From NCBI GenBank assembly GCA_016744115.1, contig JADGEZ010000010.1, positions 1 to 52,778 of the forward strand: a DNA stretch of 52,778 nt, in the 5' to 3' direction. This DNA comes from Sulfurimonas sp. GTDB lineage: Bacteria; Campylobacterota; Campylobacteria; Campylobacterales; Sulfurimonadaceae. Made by a program: the position numbers and the translations under genes. Below, in pieces: positions 36,501-46,987 of this stretch. The notes beneath the pieces are model-generated. The model had not been told where the DNA came from and did no database searches. It was given only the letters and a program-made list of their open reading frames with translations. Numbering within the stretch: the stretch's first letter is position 1; each line of letters opens with the position of its first letter.

Positions 36501-37357
36501 TATTGTTTTTCCTTAGCATTCATTTGAGCGGCTTTTAAAGTATTTTGCAAAAGCATAGAGATTGTCATAGGTCCAACTCCACCTGGAACTGGTGTAATGT
36601 AAGAGCATTTTTCGCTCACATTAGCATAATCAACATCACCAACAAGTTTACCATCATCATCTCTATTTATTCCAATGTCGATAATAATTGCATCCTTTTT
36701 AATCATATCTTCTTTGATAAGATTTATCACTCCAACACCAACGAAAATAATATCAGCATTGAGAGTATGTTTTTTTAAATCATCTGTAAATATATGGCAT
36801 ATTTCAACCGTAGCATCTGCGTTTAAAAGAAGTGAAGCCATGGGTTTACCAACGATATTTGAAGCCCCTACAACTACGCAATTTTTACCTTTAACATCAA
36901 TCTTATATTGGGCTAATAACTCCATAACTCCTAGAGGGGTACAAGGAACAAAACCATCAAGCCCAGTTGTTAATCGTCCAACATTAAAGGGGTGAAAACC
37001 ATCTACATCTTTTGCAGGATTTACAAGTTCTAGTATTTTAGTGGTATCTATTTGAGAGGGAAGTGGGAGTTGGATTAAGATTCCATCAATACTTTTGTTT
37101 GTATTCATCATAGAAATTGTACTCTCAATTGTTTCTTGTGAAATATTTTCTGGCATCTCGTGTGTTACTGAGTAAAAACCAACTCTATCACAGGCTTTTT
37201 TCTTCATCTTTACATATGCAGCACTTGCTGGATCTTGTCCTACTAGTACAACAGCAAGACCTGGAGTACAGCCACATCTCTCTTTGAGTATTTTTACCTC
37301 ATTTGCAACATGGGTTTCTATTTTTTTTGAAAGTTTTTTTCCATCAAGAATCTGCAT
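36500..37357 (-). CDS. folD: Methylenetetrahydrofolate dehydrogenase/cyclohydrolase
   Basis: FolD interconverts methylene-, methenyl- and formyl-tetrahydrofolate. The 285-aa protein has YVKMKKKACDRVGF (catalytic Lys), GILIQLPLP, DVDGFHPFNVG, CTPLGVMELL and GASNIVGKPMA (NADP binding), ending PVPGGVGPMTISML. It is the first gene of the minus-strand operon folD-lepB-S2P-rpiB-coiled coil-apt-trpB-60aa-pepA. Confidence 0.96.
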   Translation of the reverse strand: MQILDGKKLSKKIETHVANEVKILKERCGCTPGLAVVLVGQDPASAAYVKMKKKACDRVGFYSVTHEMPENISQETIESTISMMNTNKSIDGILIQLPLPSQIDTTKILELVNPAKDVDGFHPFNVGRLTTGLDGFVPCTPLGVMELLAQYKIDVKGKNCVVVGASNIVGKPMASLLLNADATVEICHIFTDDLKKHTLNADIIFVGVGVINLIKEDMIKKDAIIIDIGINRDDDGKLVGDVDYANVSEKCSYITPVPGGVGPMTISMLLQNTLKAAQMNAKEKQ

Positions 37358-37417
37358 TTAAACCTCATAAATTATTTTTTTGATATTATACCCTTATAAA
37401 ATTACAATAGGATTATA

Positions 37418-37756
37418 ATGAAATACGCAATATTACTTTTCTTAGCACTTGAATTATTTAGTGAATCTGATTTTATTACCCCTCTTGAGTATTCTACTCA
37501 ACTTTATAAAGATCCTAGAGGTATAGGGTGTCAGCACTGTCATGGTGAAAATGGTGAGGGTAAGTTAGTAGCTAAATATTCGCATAAAAATAAAAATAAA
37601 GAGTTCCGTGGTCCAAAAATTAGTGGTTCAAGCTTTAAATATTTTTTTAAAGCACTCAACAAAACAAATAAGGGTATGCCTAGATATTATCCAACAAAAA
37701 AAGAAGCACAAGCCTTATATTTTTACCTAAACCAAGTAACCATAAATGCTAAATGA
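37418..37756 (+). CDS. Periplasmic monohaem cytochrome c
   Basis: This 112-aa protein has a short signal peptide and one haem site CQHCH in GIGCQHCHGENGEG, the class I pattern, with a Met in KGMPRYYP as the likely sixth ligand. It is an electron carrier of unknown partner. It is divergent from folD and overlaps the following CitE-like gene by 11 nt. Confidence 0.85.
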   Translation: MKYAILLFLALELFSESDFITPLEYSTQLYKDPRGIGCQHCHGENGEGKLVAKYSHKNKNKEFRGPKISGSSFKYFFKALNKTNKGMPRYYPTKKEAQALYFYLNQVTINAK

Positions 37757-38693
37757 TGATTTACAGGAGATTAAAGAAGCGTATGAGCGAAGAGACCTTG
37801 GAAGTCTTGATACGCTAGCAGTACCAAAGTTTAGAGAAATAAATACTAAAAATGATTTTAAATCAGTTTTGATGCTCTCGTGCAATAATCTTCAACACTT
37901 AATGAAAATCACATCCCTTGATGCTGATTGCATAATGTTAAACCTTGAAGATGGAGTTTCGCTTGAAGATAAACCTTTTGCCTTAGTTTTAAGTGCTATA
38001 TTTCTATCTAGGATTAGACAAAGTGAAAAAAAGATAGTTATACGGGTAAATGCTTTAAATGAAGGTGGGTACGAAGAGATAACATATTTAAATCAGTTTA
38101 TGCCTGATGCCATTAGAGTACCTAAAATAAAAAATTCAAATGAGGTAAAAAGTGTTTTAGCTCTTTTGAATGAAGAGATAGACTTACATCTCTCTATTGA
38201 AACATCTTTAAGTTGGTACAATATTTCAAGTTTAAATGTAGATAAAAGAGTCACTGTTTTTTACCTTGGAATCTTAGACCTTTTTGTAGATATGAAATTA
38301 TCGCAAAGCTTGATACATAGGGATAATCCTACAATGCAATACATATTATCGCACTTTTTAGTAAGTTGTAAGGCTATGAATATTAAACCTGTTTCTTTTG
38401 TGTATCAAGAATTTAAAAAGCTTGATGAGTTTTCTCTTTGGTTGGATTTGGAAAAAAGTATGGGTTATGATGCAAAAGGGTGCATATCCCCAGATCAAGT
38501 AAAACTTGTCAATGAAAAGTTTGTAAACGAAGAGGCTCTAATAAATCGTGCAAAGATAATCATAAAACTTTTTGAAATGCACAAGCAAGAGGGAAGTACA
38601 GGATTTGTTGATGAGGAATACGGCTTTATTGATGAGCCAATCTATAAAGGGGCTTTAGCAATGCTAGCGAGCAGTTTTGTGTTGAGTCATTAG
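37746..38693 (+). CDS. CitE-like HpcH/HpaI-family lyase
   Basis: This 315-aa TIM-barrel protein of the citrate-lyase-beta/malyl-CoA-lyase family has MLNLEDGVSLEDK (metal Glu/Asp), VIRVNALN, PDAIRVPKIKN and LSIETS. The first 30 residues are helical and unlike standard CitE. No citrate lyase alpha or gamma genes are near, so it is one of the stand-alone CitE-like proteins that split short acyl-CoA or acyl thioesters. The substrate is unknown. Confidence 0.75.
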   Translation: MLNDDLQEIKEAYERRDLGSLDTLAVPKFREINTKNDFKSVLMLSCNNLQHLMKITSLDADCIMLNLEDGVSLEDKPFALVLSAIFLSRIRQSEKKIVIRVNALNEGGYEEITYLNQFMPDAIRVPKIKNSNEVKSVLALLNEEIDLHLSIETSLSWYNISSLNVDKRVTVFYLGILDLFVDMKLSQSLIHRDNPTMQYILSHFLVSCKAMNIKPVSFVYQEFKKLDEFSLWLDLEKSMGYDAKGCISPDQVKLVNEKFVNEEALINRAKIIIKLFEMHKQEGSTGFVDEEYGFIDEPIYKGALAMLASSFVLSH

Positions 38694-38723
38694 CTAGAAG
38701 TTATTTATGCCCTATTACTTATC

Positions 38724-39230
38724 CTAAACTAAAGTCTGAAGCTTCAACAAACCTTGCCAAATTAAAGCACTAGAAATTCCTGCTGCAAATCCTGCGATTA
38801 TGTCATCGCCCATTACTCCTAGTCCACCCTTTACTTCACGGTCTATTCTTCCTATGATAGATGGTTTTGCAATATCGAAATATCTAAAGAGTGCAAATGA
38901 TAAAAGAGATTGAATTAAAAAACCATTTTCTAGGGCTGTAATGTCATCCATTCCTATCATTACAGCAGGTGCGATGCTTAGAGCAAACCACATTCCAGCG
39001 AGTTCGTCTATTACAATTCTTTTATCATCATGAATGCCTGTTCTTTTTTCATATTTATTTATAGACTTTATGGCTATTATACTTATAAGGGCTGTAGCTA
39101 AAAATAAAGTTTGTGAACCAAAATACATTAGTATTAGCATTCCTAGTGGAAGAGATACTATCGTTCCTACTGTTCCGGATGCTTTTGGTGAGAGACCGCT
39201 GTAAAAGAGTGTTATAAAAAAGTAATTCAT
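38724..39230 (-). CDS. pgpA: Phosphatidylglycerophosphatase A
   Basis: PgpA removes phosphate from phosphatidylglycerol phosphate in the inner membrane. The 168-aa protein has the motif GLSPKASGTVGTIVSLPLG at the N-terminus, several membrane helices, DDKRIVIDELAGMW and GVMGDDIIAG, all typical. It lies 7 nt after the ATP-sulfurylase-like gene. Confidence 0.93.
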   Translation of the reverse strand: MNYFFITLFYSGLSPKASGTVGTIVSLPLGMLILMYFGSQTLFLATALISIIAIKSINKYEKRTGIHDDKRIVIDELAGMWFALSIAPAVMIGMDDITALENGFLIQSLLSFALFRYFDIAKPSIIGRIDREVKGGLGVMGDDIIAGFAAGISSALIWQGLLKLQTLV

Positions 39231-39237
39231 GTGTTTC

Positions 39238-40437
39238 CTATGTGAATGAAGTTGTTTGATAAAGTTTCATAAGTTCTAAATAAAAGTCATTTTCAGTATG
39301 TTCTTTTAAGAGACCCTCAACTGGAAATATATCATAGTAAAGTTTTTCCAATTTTTTAAAGCGATCAGGAAAAAGTTTTGAGAGTAAAAACGCAGAAATT
39401 TCTTTTCTTATTAAGATACTTGGAGGTAATAGTCCCACTTCTAAAAGTTCTAGTATTGAATCTGCATGATATGATATTTGATGATGCTGACCATGAGGAC
39501 AAGTGTTTTTGCCCACTAAGGTCGTACATTCATTACAATATACATACTCACTCTCTAGTTTGATTTCTAAATCTATCCCTACTAAATTGTCTATGATTGA
39601 TTTACCAGTATTTTCATCATAAAAAATTCCAAGTCCTATTTGATCTCTACAAATTGTGAGTCTGTCACAACCATAATTTTTAGTGACAATTGCATTGATG
39701 ATATGCTCATGATAACCAGCGAATAAATAACTTTGCTCAAGTGGAACGACAAGAACTCGATTTTTTGGAAGAAAATTGTTAATAAAAAATTCTAAAGATT
39801 CTTCTCTTAGTGTATAGTCTAAATTATTTGTATTATAAGGGCGTAATAAAAATATTACCAATAAATCACTTGTATCAATAGCCTGCCTAATGAGATGCTC
39901 ATTAGCACGGTGGAGAGGATTTGCAGACATAATAAGTGCAGTAGTATGTTTTGCATTAATGAGTTCTTTGGCTTTTTTTATAGTTTTTTTGTTTTTTAGA
40001 TTTTGATGAGATTGAGCATGTACTATAGTATATTCTCCACTTATCGCCCATGAGCCAAGTCTTTTTATAGCTCTTTCTACCTCAGGGTGCGTAATGTCAC
40101 TTGTACCAAATATATGCTTTGTTCTAATACTAGGATCAGTTTGAAAAGTCTCTTCAACGATAAGCGTAGCAAATTCTTCATCGTCACAAAGTATAGTTAT
40201 CTCTTCTCCGATCTCCAAAGATTTAATTATCCTTTCATTTTTAGCACCCGCTGGTGCTAATATAAAGGGAATTGGAAATGTTTTATCAGTCAAAAAACCA
40301 GTTTCTATAACAGATCGCTTTTGAGCTTGACTCATGAGTCCATTAAGTGGTTGAAGCAAATCACATTTTACTAACTCTAGTGCTGATGCTGCTTCTCTAT
40401 CTATTAAAATAGTTTTATTTTTTCTTAATGATGTCAT
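39238..40437 (-). CDS. ATP-sulfurylase-like protein with altered active site
   Basis: This 399-aa protein follows the ATP sulfurylase plan: PUA-like N-domain, catalytic domain, and a zinc site C301-x2-C304...CPH at 313-315. Key motifs are changed. QTRNPxHR is SANPLHR (171-177), losing the sulfate-binding Gln and Arg. GRDHAG is CRDQIG, with the second catalytic His replaced by Gln266. It may be inactive, have another substrate, or act as a regulator. It overlaps the upstream regulator gene by 23 nt, so the two are co-expressed. Confidence 0.7.
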   Translation of the reverse strand: MTSLRKNKTILIDREAASALELVKCDLLQPLNGLMSQAQKRSVIETGFLTDKTFPIPFILAPAGAKNERIIKSLEIGEEITILCDDEEFATLIVEETFQTDPSIRTKHIFGTSDITHPEVERAIKRLGSWAISGEYTIVHAQSHQNLKNKKTIKKAKELINAKHTTALIMSANPLHRANEHLIRQAIDTSDLLVIFLLRPYNTNNLDYTLREESLEFFINNFLPKNRVLVVPLEQSYLFAGYHEHIINAIVTKNYGCDRLTICRDQIGLGIFYDENTGKSIIDNLVGIDLEIKLESEYVYCNECTTLVGKNTCPHGQHHQISYHADSILELLEVGLLPPSILIRKEISAFLLSKLFPDRFKKLEKLYYDIFPVEGLLKEHTENDFYLELMKLYQTTSFT

Positions 40438-41302
40438 ATTTCTTGCGTCTCTCCCAAAGACTTTTTCTGCTTATACCTAGTTTTTTGGAAAGTTCTGTAT
40501 CTGGGTATTTATGCTGATAATTGAGTACAATAAATTTTACATAATCTTCTATTAGAAGAATTTCACCTTGTGCAAAAACATTGTTTTCGCTTTTGATATT
40601 GATAATGTTATGAAGAACATTTTCAATATTCTCTGTACTTGAGACAATGACATTTTTATTTGCTATGAGTTCACAAAACTTTTTTTTATCTGTTTTTTTA
40701 AGAGATTGATAATTGATGGCATAAAGTACAGAGTTTGAAGATAAGGATTCGATTTTTGCTAAAGATTTTGAATCACTAAGTGAGATGAACTCTATAGGTT
40801 TATTCATCTCTTTGGCATGCTTAAATGCAAATGAATCCGCATGTTTTTGAAAGCTTGATGAAATATAGACAGGAAGGTTAATTCCACTATGATTATGATT
40901 ATGGGTCAATGAAGAAAAAGTATATTCTAAATATTTTTCATAAGATTTAGTTTTGATTTTCAATTTTTCATAATCTTGATAGTGATCTATTTTCCTAATA
41001 AGTTCTTCAATCATAAAAGGTTTTAAAATATAATCTTTTGCACCAGCAGCCAGAGGTTTAGAAACGGTATCATTACTAATATATGAAACCATTAAAATAA
41101 CGATTGATTTTTTAAAGGTTTCTATAACAGGAAGAAAGTCTTGACCATTAATATTTGTAGAAAGCAATACAACATCGTAATTGTTACTTTTAATCGCATC
41201 TTTAGTCGAGGTACACATTTCACAAATATGACCCAACTCACCTAATTTTGTAGCAATACTTTGTGCTAAATAAATTTCGTTTTCAATAATAAGTATTTTC
41301 AA
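40415..41302 (-). CDS. Atypical response regulator with Fis-type C-terminus
   Basis: The 295-aa protein has a receiver-like N-domain whose phospho-acceptor Asp is replaced by Ser48 (VVLLSTNI). The acidic pocket is reduced to Glu-Asn (7-8), while Lys94 in ILKPF is kept. A middle region (about 125-245) has no Walker motifs and looks like a vestigial NtrC central domain. The C-terminus is a Fis-type helix-turn-helix (TELSKKLGISRKSLWERRKKY). It is probably controlled without phosphorylation. It is sandwiched between ispDF and the ATP-sulfurylase-like gene with overlaps of 4 and 23 nt. Confidence 0.75.
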   Translation of the reverse strand: MKILIIENEIYLAQSIATKLGELGHICEMCTSTKDAIKSNNYDVVLLSTNINGQDFLPVIETFKKSIVILMVSYISNDTVSKPLAAGAKDYILKPFMIEELIRKIDHYQDYEKLKIKTKSYEKYLEYTFSSLTHNHNHSGINLPVYISSSFQKHADSFAFKHAKEMNKPIEFISLSDSKSLAKIESLSSNSVLYAINYQSLKKTDKKKFCELIANKNVIVSSTENIENVLHNIINIKSENNVFAQGEILLIEDYVKFIVLNYQHKYPDTELSKKLGISRKSLWERRKKYDIIKKK

Positions 41303-42420
41303 ATTTCAGTCCAATCATAATATTTTAAATTTGCATTTGCAATCACACCAACACCTTCGCCTCTACCGACAAATCCTAGTTTTTCCGTTGTTGTTGCTTT
41401 TATATTTACACGACTTGCATCAATATTTAAAATATTTGCAAGTGTTTTTCTTATAGAGAGTTTGTACTTTGAAATTTTTGGTTTCTCCGCAGCTATTGTA
41501 ATGTCTATATTTACAAGTATAAATCCAAAGCTGTTTATTTTACTCACAACAGTTTGCAAGAGTTTTTTAGAATCAATACCCTTGTAAGCATCATCTTCAT
41601 CAGGAAACATCATTCCAATGTCCCCCATTCCAGCAGCGCCTAGTAAAGCGTCAATAAGAGCATGAATAGCCACATCACCATCACTATGGGCTTTAAAGCT
41701 TAGTTTAGAATCAATCTTTACTCCACCAAGCCACATCACTCCACCGTCTTTAAAAGCATGAACATCAAAACCAGTTCCGCTTAATGTATCACGAGAAGCT
41801 TTTTCTAAACAAGCAAGCTTTTGTAAATCATGGATATAAGTAATCTTATTTGCTTCTTCTTCTCCTAAAATAAATTCTCTACTTCCACCATTAGCTACAA
41901 TAGCACTACTTTCATCTGTAAATTCTTCATCATTTGAGAGTGCAGATTTTAAAGCACAAGTAAGTGAGAGTTGAGGGGTTTGAATCCGTTTAACTTTATC
42001 TCTATCAATTGTCTTGTCTTGATATACAATGGTGTCTGTAACTTTGAGGTAGGGAACGATAGAATCAGCGCTATTTTGTTTTGCAATTATACGAGATAAA
42101 AAATCTTCATTTATACAAGGTCTAGCTATATCACTTACTAAAACAAATTTTGTATTTACTTCTTGCATTGCATTTTTCAGAGATTTTTGTCGAGTTGCTC
42201 CACCGCTAACAATTGTATAATCTGAGTAATTTTTCATAAACTCTATATCTTCTTTAGCTGAAGTTATGATAATCTTTGAAAAAAAACCAGTTTTATGAAG
42301 TCTATCTGCTACAAATTGCCACAATGGTTTGTGATTTATACGTAACCATTGCTTCTTAACAGTTAAGTCAAACCTAGCAGAAGCACCAGCAGCAAGTAAT
42401 ATAAGTGTAACTTGAGACAA
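41299..42420 (-). CDS. ispDF: Bifunctional IspD/IspF isoprenoid enzyme
   Basis: The fused enzyme catalyses two steps of the MEP pathway: CDP-ME synthesis (IspD) and MEcPP synthesis (IspF). The N-domain has LLAAGASARF and KKQWLRI; the C-domain has GTGFDVHAF, AHSDGDVAIHALIDALLGA and ATTTEKLGFVGRGEG. The fusion is a hallmark of Campylobacterota and some alphaproteobacteria. I chose TTG 42420 (MSQVTLILLAAG), with GAGG 7 nt before it; the open frame could begin 15 nt earlier. Confidence 0.95.
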   Translation of the reverse strand: MSQVTLILLAAGASARFDLTVKKQWLRINHKPLWQFVADRLHKTGFFSKIIITSAKEDIEFMKNYSDYTIVSGGATRQKSLKNAMQEVNTKFVLVSDIARPCINEDFLSRIIAKQNSADSIVPYLKVTDTIVYQDKTIDRDKVKRIQTPQLSLTCALKSALSNDEEFTDESSAIVANGGSREFILGEEEANKITYIHDLQKLACLEKASRDTLSGTGFDVHAFKDGGVMWLGGVKIDSKLSFKAHSDGDVAIHALIDALLGAAGMGDIGMMFPDEDDAYKGIDSKKLLQTVVSKINSFGFILVNIDITIAAEKPKISKYKLSIRKTLANILNIDASRVNIKATTTEKLGFVGRGEGVGVIANANLKYYDWTEI

Positions 42421-42573
42421 TATTAGACCTCGCAATTTAAAAGTGTTACGAAATTATACACTTCAAAACTTTTTTTTATCTTTTATTGGAAGTGAATTAT
42501 ACAAAAAATAGGTATTTATGCTAAATAATTAGAAGATAAAAAGAAGATGAAACTTTACTTTATATTAGATTAA

Positions 42574-44019
<1,446 letters not shown>

Positions 44020-44034
44020 AACTTTCAACTTAAA

Positions 44035-44067
44035 ATCTAAATAAGACAAAAAATGTCTTATTTAGAT
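44035..44067 (+). terminator. Hairpin downstream of thiC
   Basis: A perfect 14-bp stem (outer arms ATCTAAATAAGACA and TGTCTTATTTAGAT) encloses the loop AAAAA, starting 15 nt after the thiC stop. It is AT-rich with no T tract beyond its own arm, so termination may be partial, allowing readthrough into mrp. Confidence 0.65.
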
Positions 44068-44114
44068 ACTATCTAAAAATCCAAATCAATAAAATTAATT
44101 TTAAGGAAAAATAA

Positions 44115-45287
44115 ATGACTGAAGCGATTGTAAAATCAGCACTTTCAAAAGTTATGTATCCTGGTTTTACCAAGGATATAGTAACTTTTGGTTTTGTAAA
44201 TAATATAGAAATTAAAGGTAAAGATGTACACCTAACTGTGGAGATTACCTCAAGTGCTCCAGAAGTAGGGCAGCAGATTACAGATGATGCTACTAAAGAG
44301 TTAAAAAATGTTGGAGCTGGAGATGTAGCTATAAATATTAAAGCACCACAAATACCAAGAGAAGATTCTTCTAAGGGAAGAAATATTGCTCCTCATGTTA
44401 AAAACTTTCTTATGGTTAGTTCAGGAAAAGGCGGGGTTGGTAAATCAACAACATCAGTAAATCTTGCTGTCGCACTCGCAGCACAAGGACTTAAAGTTGG
44501 TCTTCTTGACGCTGATATTTATGGTCCAAATATCCCTCGTATGTTAGGTGTAGCTGATGTTAAGCCAGAGGTAAATGGAAATAAAGTTCTTCCTATTAAA
44601 GCTTATGGCTTAGAGATGATGTCAATGGGCGCACTCATGGAAGAGGGACAATCGCTTATGTGGCGTGGGGCTATGGTAATGAAGGCTATCGAGCAGTTCT
44701 TGCGTGATATTTTATGGTCTGAGTTAGATGTATTAGTTATAGACATGCCTCCGGGAACTGGTGATGCACAATTAACACTGGCTCAATCTGTTCCTGTAAC
44801 GGTTGGTTTAACAGTAACAACGCCTCAAACTGTATCTTTAGATGATTCTCGTCGTTCATTAGATATGTTCAAAAAACTTAATATTCCAATAGCAGGGATT
44901 GTTGAAAATATGAGTGGATTTATCGCTCCAGATACGGGTGTAGAGTATGATATATTTGGTAAAGGAACTTCTGGACCAATGGCAGAAGAATTTGATACTA
45001 AGATTATCGCAGAGATTCCCATAGAGATGTCTATAAGAACAGGTGGAGATGAGGGTAAACCGATTACTTTCGTAGATCCAAGTTCTGAGTCATCTAAGAG
45101 ATATATAACTGCTGCTGCTGCTATCTGGACTCAAATCCAAGAGATAAATGCAAATGGCGGAGTTGATAATGCAAGCGTACAGCCAAATACACCACCAGGT
45201 GTAAGTGCATGTTCAACTGCCCCACAAAAAGCCGCTGCACCAGCTCCTCAAGGTGAGTCGTGTGGAACAGGTTGTGGTTGTCACTAA
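44115..45287 (+). CDS. mrp: Mrp/NBP35-family iron-sulfur carrier ATPase
   Basis: This 390-aa protein has an N-terminal MIP18/DUF59 domain (about 5-80). A deviant Walker A P-loop, SGKGGVGKSTT, and VLVIDMPPGTGDAQ place it in the ApbC/Mrp group, which loads iron-sulfur clusters onto target proteins. The family CxxC is not obvious in the core. Instead the C-terminus ends in an Ala/Pro linker and a Cys-rich tail, GESCGTGCGCH. AAGGAAA precedes the ATG. Confidence 0.9.
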   Translation: MTEAIVKSALSKVMYPGFTKDIVTFGFVNNIEIKGKDVHLTVEITSSAPEVGQQITDDATKELKNVGAGDVAINIKAPQIPREDSSKGRNIAPHVKNFLMVSSGKGGVGKSTTSVNLAVALAAQGLKVGLLDADIYGPNIPRMLGVADVKPEVNGNKVLPIKAYGLEMMSMGALMEEGQSLMWRGAMVMKAIEQFLRDILWSELDVLVIDMPPGTGDAQLTLAQSVPVTVGLTVTTPQTVSLDDSRRSLDMFKKLNIPIAGIVENMSGFIAPDTGVEYDIFGKGTSGPMAEEFDTKIIAEIPIEMSIRTGGDEGKPITFVDPSSESSKRYITAAAAIWTQIQEINANGGVDNASVQPNTPPGVSACSTAPQKAAAPAPQGESCGTGCGCH

Positions 45288-45294
45288 GTAAATT

Positions 45295-45315
45295 GCAACG
45301 CACTAACTGCGTTGC
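45295..45315. terminator. Two-way hairpin between mrp and the helicase gene
   Basis: An 8-bp GC-containing stem (GCAACGCA / TGCGTTGC) with loop CTAAC lies between the convergent stops and is followed by TTT on the plus strand. It likely ends transcription of mrp and perhaps of the opposing helicase gene. Confidence 0.65.
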
Positions 45316-45329
45316 TTTAAGAGAACTTA

Positions 45330-46904
45330 TTAGTCTCTATGTCTTGAAGAGCTAGAGCGGTTACCACGGTAACCTCCTCCATCTCTACTTCCACCACCTT
45401 CTTTATTCCCACGGTAACCACCGCCTCCACCTGAACGATTTTTATCTCGGTTTCCACGGTAACCACCGCCGCCACCATTTCTCGAACGACCACGACCACG
45501 ACTGTTTCCACCGCCTCTTTGTGCCGCACGAGCAAGAACTGCGTCAAGTCTATCAGCTGGAATCCCTATAGTGTTTGGACCTTTAATCTCTTGTTGATCT
45601 AATAGCATTGAGATGAGTTTATACGCCATTTGTTCTTCATCAATATCTTCACGAAGTTTATCCAACACTCTATGTGCCTCATCATAGATTTTATGATCTT
45701 CAACTTTTTTCACAAGTACATCAATAGTCGATTCTCTCAAATCATTTTTACTAGGGATAAAAGCATGACCCATTGAAGTTCCAACCTTATTTTTAATACG
45801 CTGAAGTTCTTTAAATTCTAAAGGAGTTAAAAGGGTTACTGCCTTTCCTTTTGTACCTGCTCTCCCAGTTCTACCAATACGGTGAACATAAGACTCAGGA
45901 TCAAATGGAATATGATAGTTAAATACATGGGAGATGTTATTTACATGGATACCACGAGCAGCTACATCAGTTGCAACAAGAACTTTTACAGAGTTTTGTT
46001 TAAAACCTTTGATGACAGTCTCTCTTTGGCGTTGTTCCATATCTCCGTGAAGACCATTTGCAAGGTATCCAGCATTTGAGAGAACATTACTTAATCTATC
46101 TACTTCAGATTTTGTTCTACAAAAAACAACACATTTATTAGTCTTTTCAGCGTCCATAAGACGGATAATCGCATCATCTCTTTCACTCTCTTCTATTACA
46201 TAATAAAGTTGTTCAATATCAGAGTTGGTAGTCTCGCCTTTAGTGATAGAGATAAACTCAGGTTTTTCAAGGATTCTTGACGCAAGAGTTTTAATCGGTT
46301 GAGGCATAGTTGCTGAAAAAAGTAGCGTTTGGCGATTTGTTGGAAGGTAAGAAAATATCTCATTAATATCGTCTAAAAATCCCATATCAAGCATCTCATC
46401 AGCTTCATCTAAAACTACGACATTTGGAGAAAAGTTTTTGAGCATTCCTCGTTTGAGAATGTCTAAAAGACGACCTGGAGTTGCTACAACAACAGAAGCC
46501 CCACGATTGATAAGGTCAAGCTGACGGTTGTATGAACTACCACCATAAACAGTAACAGTTTTAACATTCATATTTCTACCGTACTTAAAAATCTCATCTG
46601 AAACTTGAGTTGCAAGTTCACGAGTTGGAGTGATAACTAACATCTCTACTGAACCATCTACTTTCATATTATGAAGTGCTGGAAGTGCAAAAGCTGCAGT
46701 TTTCCCTGTTCCTGTATGGGCTTGACCAACTATGTCACGACCATCCATGATAAATGGTATCGCTATCTCTTGGATAGGGCTTGGGTTAGTAAAACCTGCG
46801 AATTTTACGCTTCTTAAAAGTTCTTCTCTTAAATTTAAATCATCAAATGTGATCGCTTTTTTTTCTTCTGTAACTGTTGTTTCTTGTTGCTCTTCTTGCA
46901 TCAT
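45330..46904 (-). CDS. deaD: DEAD-box RNA helicase (CsdA/RhlE-like)
   Basis: The 524-aa helicase has the Q motif FTNPSPIQ, AHTGTGKT, PTRELATQ, DEADEMLD, SATMP, VFCRTK, ATDVAARGIH and HRIGRTGRAG. A C-terminal RNA-binding tail rich in Arg-Gly-Gly follows (about 455-520: repeated GGGYRGNR). It remodels RNA in ribosome assembly or decay, often under cold stress. ATGATG start with AAGGATT upstream; either ATG may be used. The 5' leader is structured. Confidence 0.95.
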   Translation of the reverse strand: MMQEEQQETTVTEEKKAITFDDLNLREELLRSVKFAGFTNPSPIQEIAIPFIMDGRDIVGQAHTGTGKTAAFALPALHNMKVDGSVEMLVITPTRELATQVSDEIFKYGRNMNVKTVTVYGGSSYNRQLDLINRGASVVVATPGRLLDILKRGMLKNFSPNVVVLDEADEMLDMGFLDDINEIFSYLPTNRQTLLFSATMPQPIKTLASRILEKPEFISITKGETTNSDIEQLYYVIEESERDDAIIRLMDAEKTNKCVVFCRTKSEVDRLSNVLSNAGYLANGLHGDMEQRQRETVIKGFKQNSVKVLVATDVAARGIHVNNISHVFNYHIPFDPESYVHRIGRTGRAGTKGKAVTLLTPLEFKELQRIKNKVGTSMGHAFIPSKNDLRESTIDVLVKKVEDHKIYDEAHRVLDKLREDIDEEQMAYKLISMLLDQQEIKGPNTIGIPADRLDAVLARAAQRGGGNSRGRGRSRNGGGGGYRGNRDKNRSGGGGGYRGNKEGGGSRDGGGYRGNRSSSSRHRD

Positions 46905-46929
46905 AATCCTTTTGATTAAGGAGATGATA

Positions 46930-46965
46930 CAAGCTTTAGCATGTCATGCTTGTACTTATAAGTAC
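46930..46965 (-). promoter_or_regulatory. Structured 5' leader of the helicase gene
   Basis: The leader between the predicted start point and the ATG contains a perfect 14-base palindrome, GTACTTATAAGTAC (46952-46965), and next to it a nested dyad, ACAAGCATGACATGCT with a distal GCTTGT arm (46930-46951). These could form two adjacent RNA hairpins just upstream of the ribosome site, or the palindrome could be a DNA operator. Confidence 0.4.
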
Positions 46966-46987
46966 CTTCACCTTAAATAATAAGCGA

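Noticed and set aside
42460-42500. Sigma-54 promoter upstream of thiC
   Set aside because: TTGGAAGTGAATTATA has GG but no GC at the required ten-base spacing.
45317-45547. Val/Glu-rich ORF overlapping the helicase 3' end
   Set aside because: It is the shifted-frame reading of the Arg-Gly-Gly repeat region of the helicase gene.
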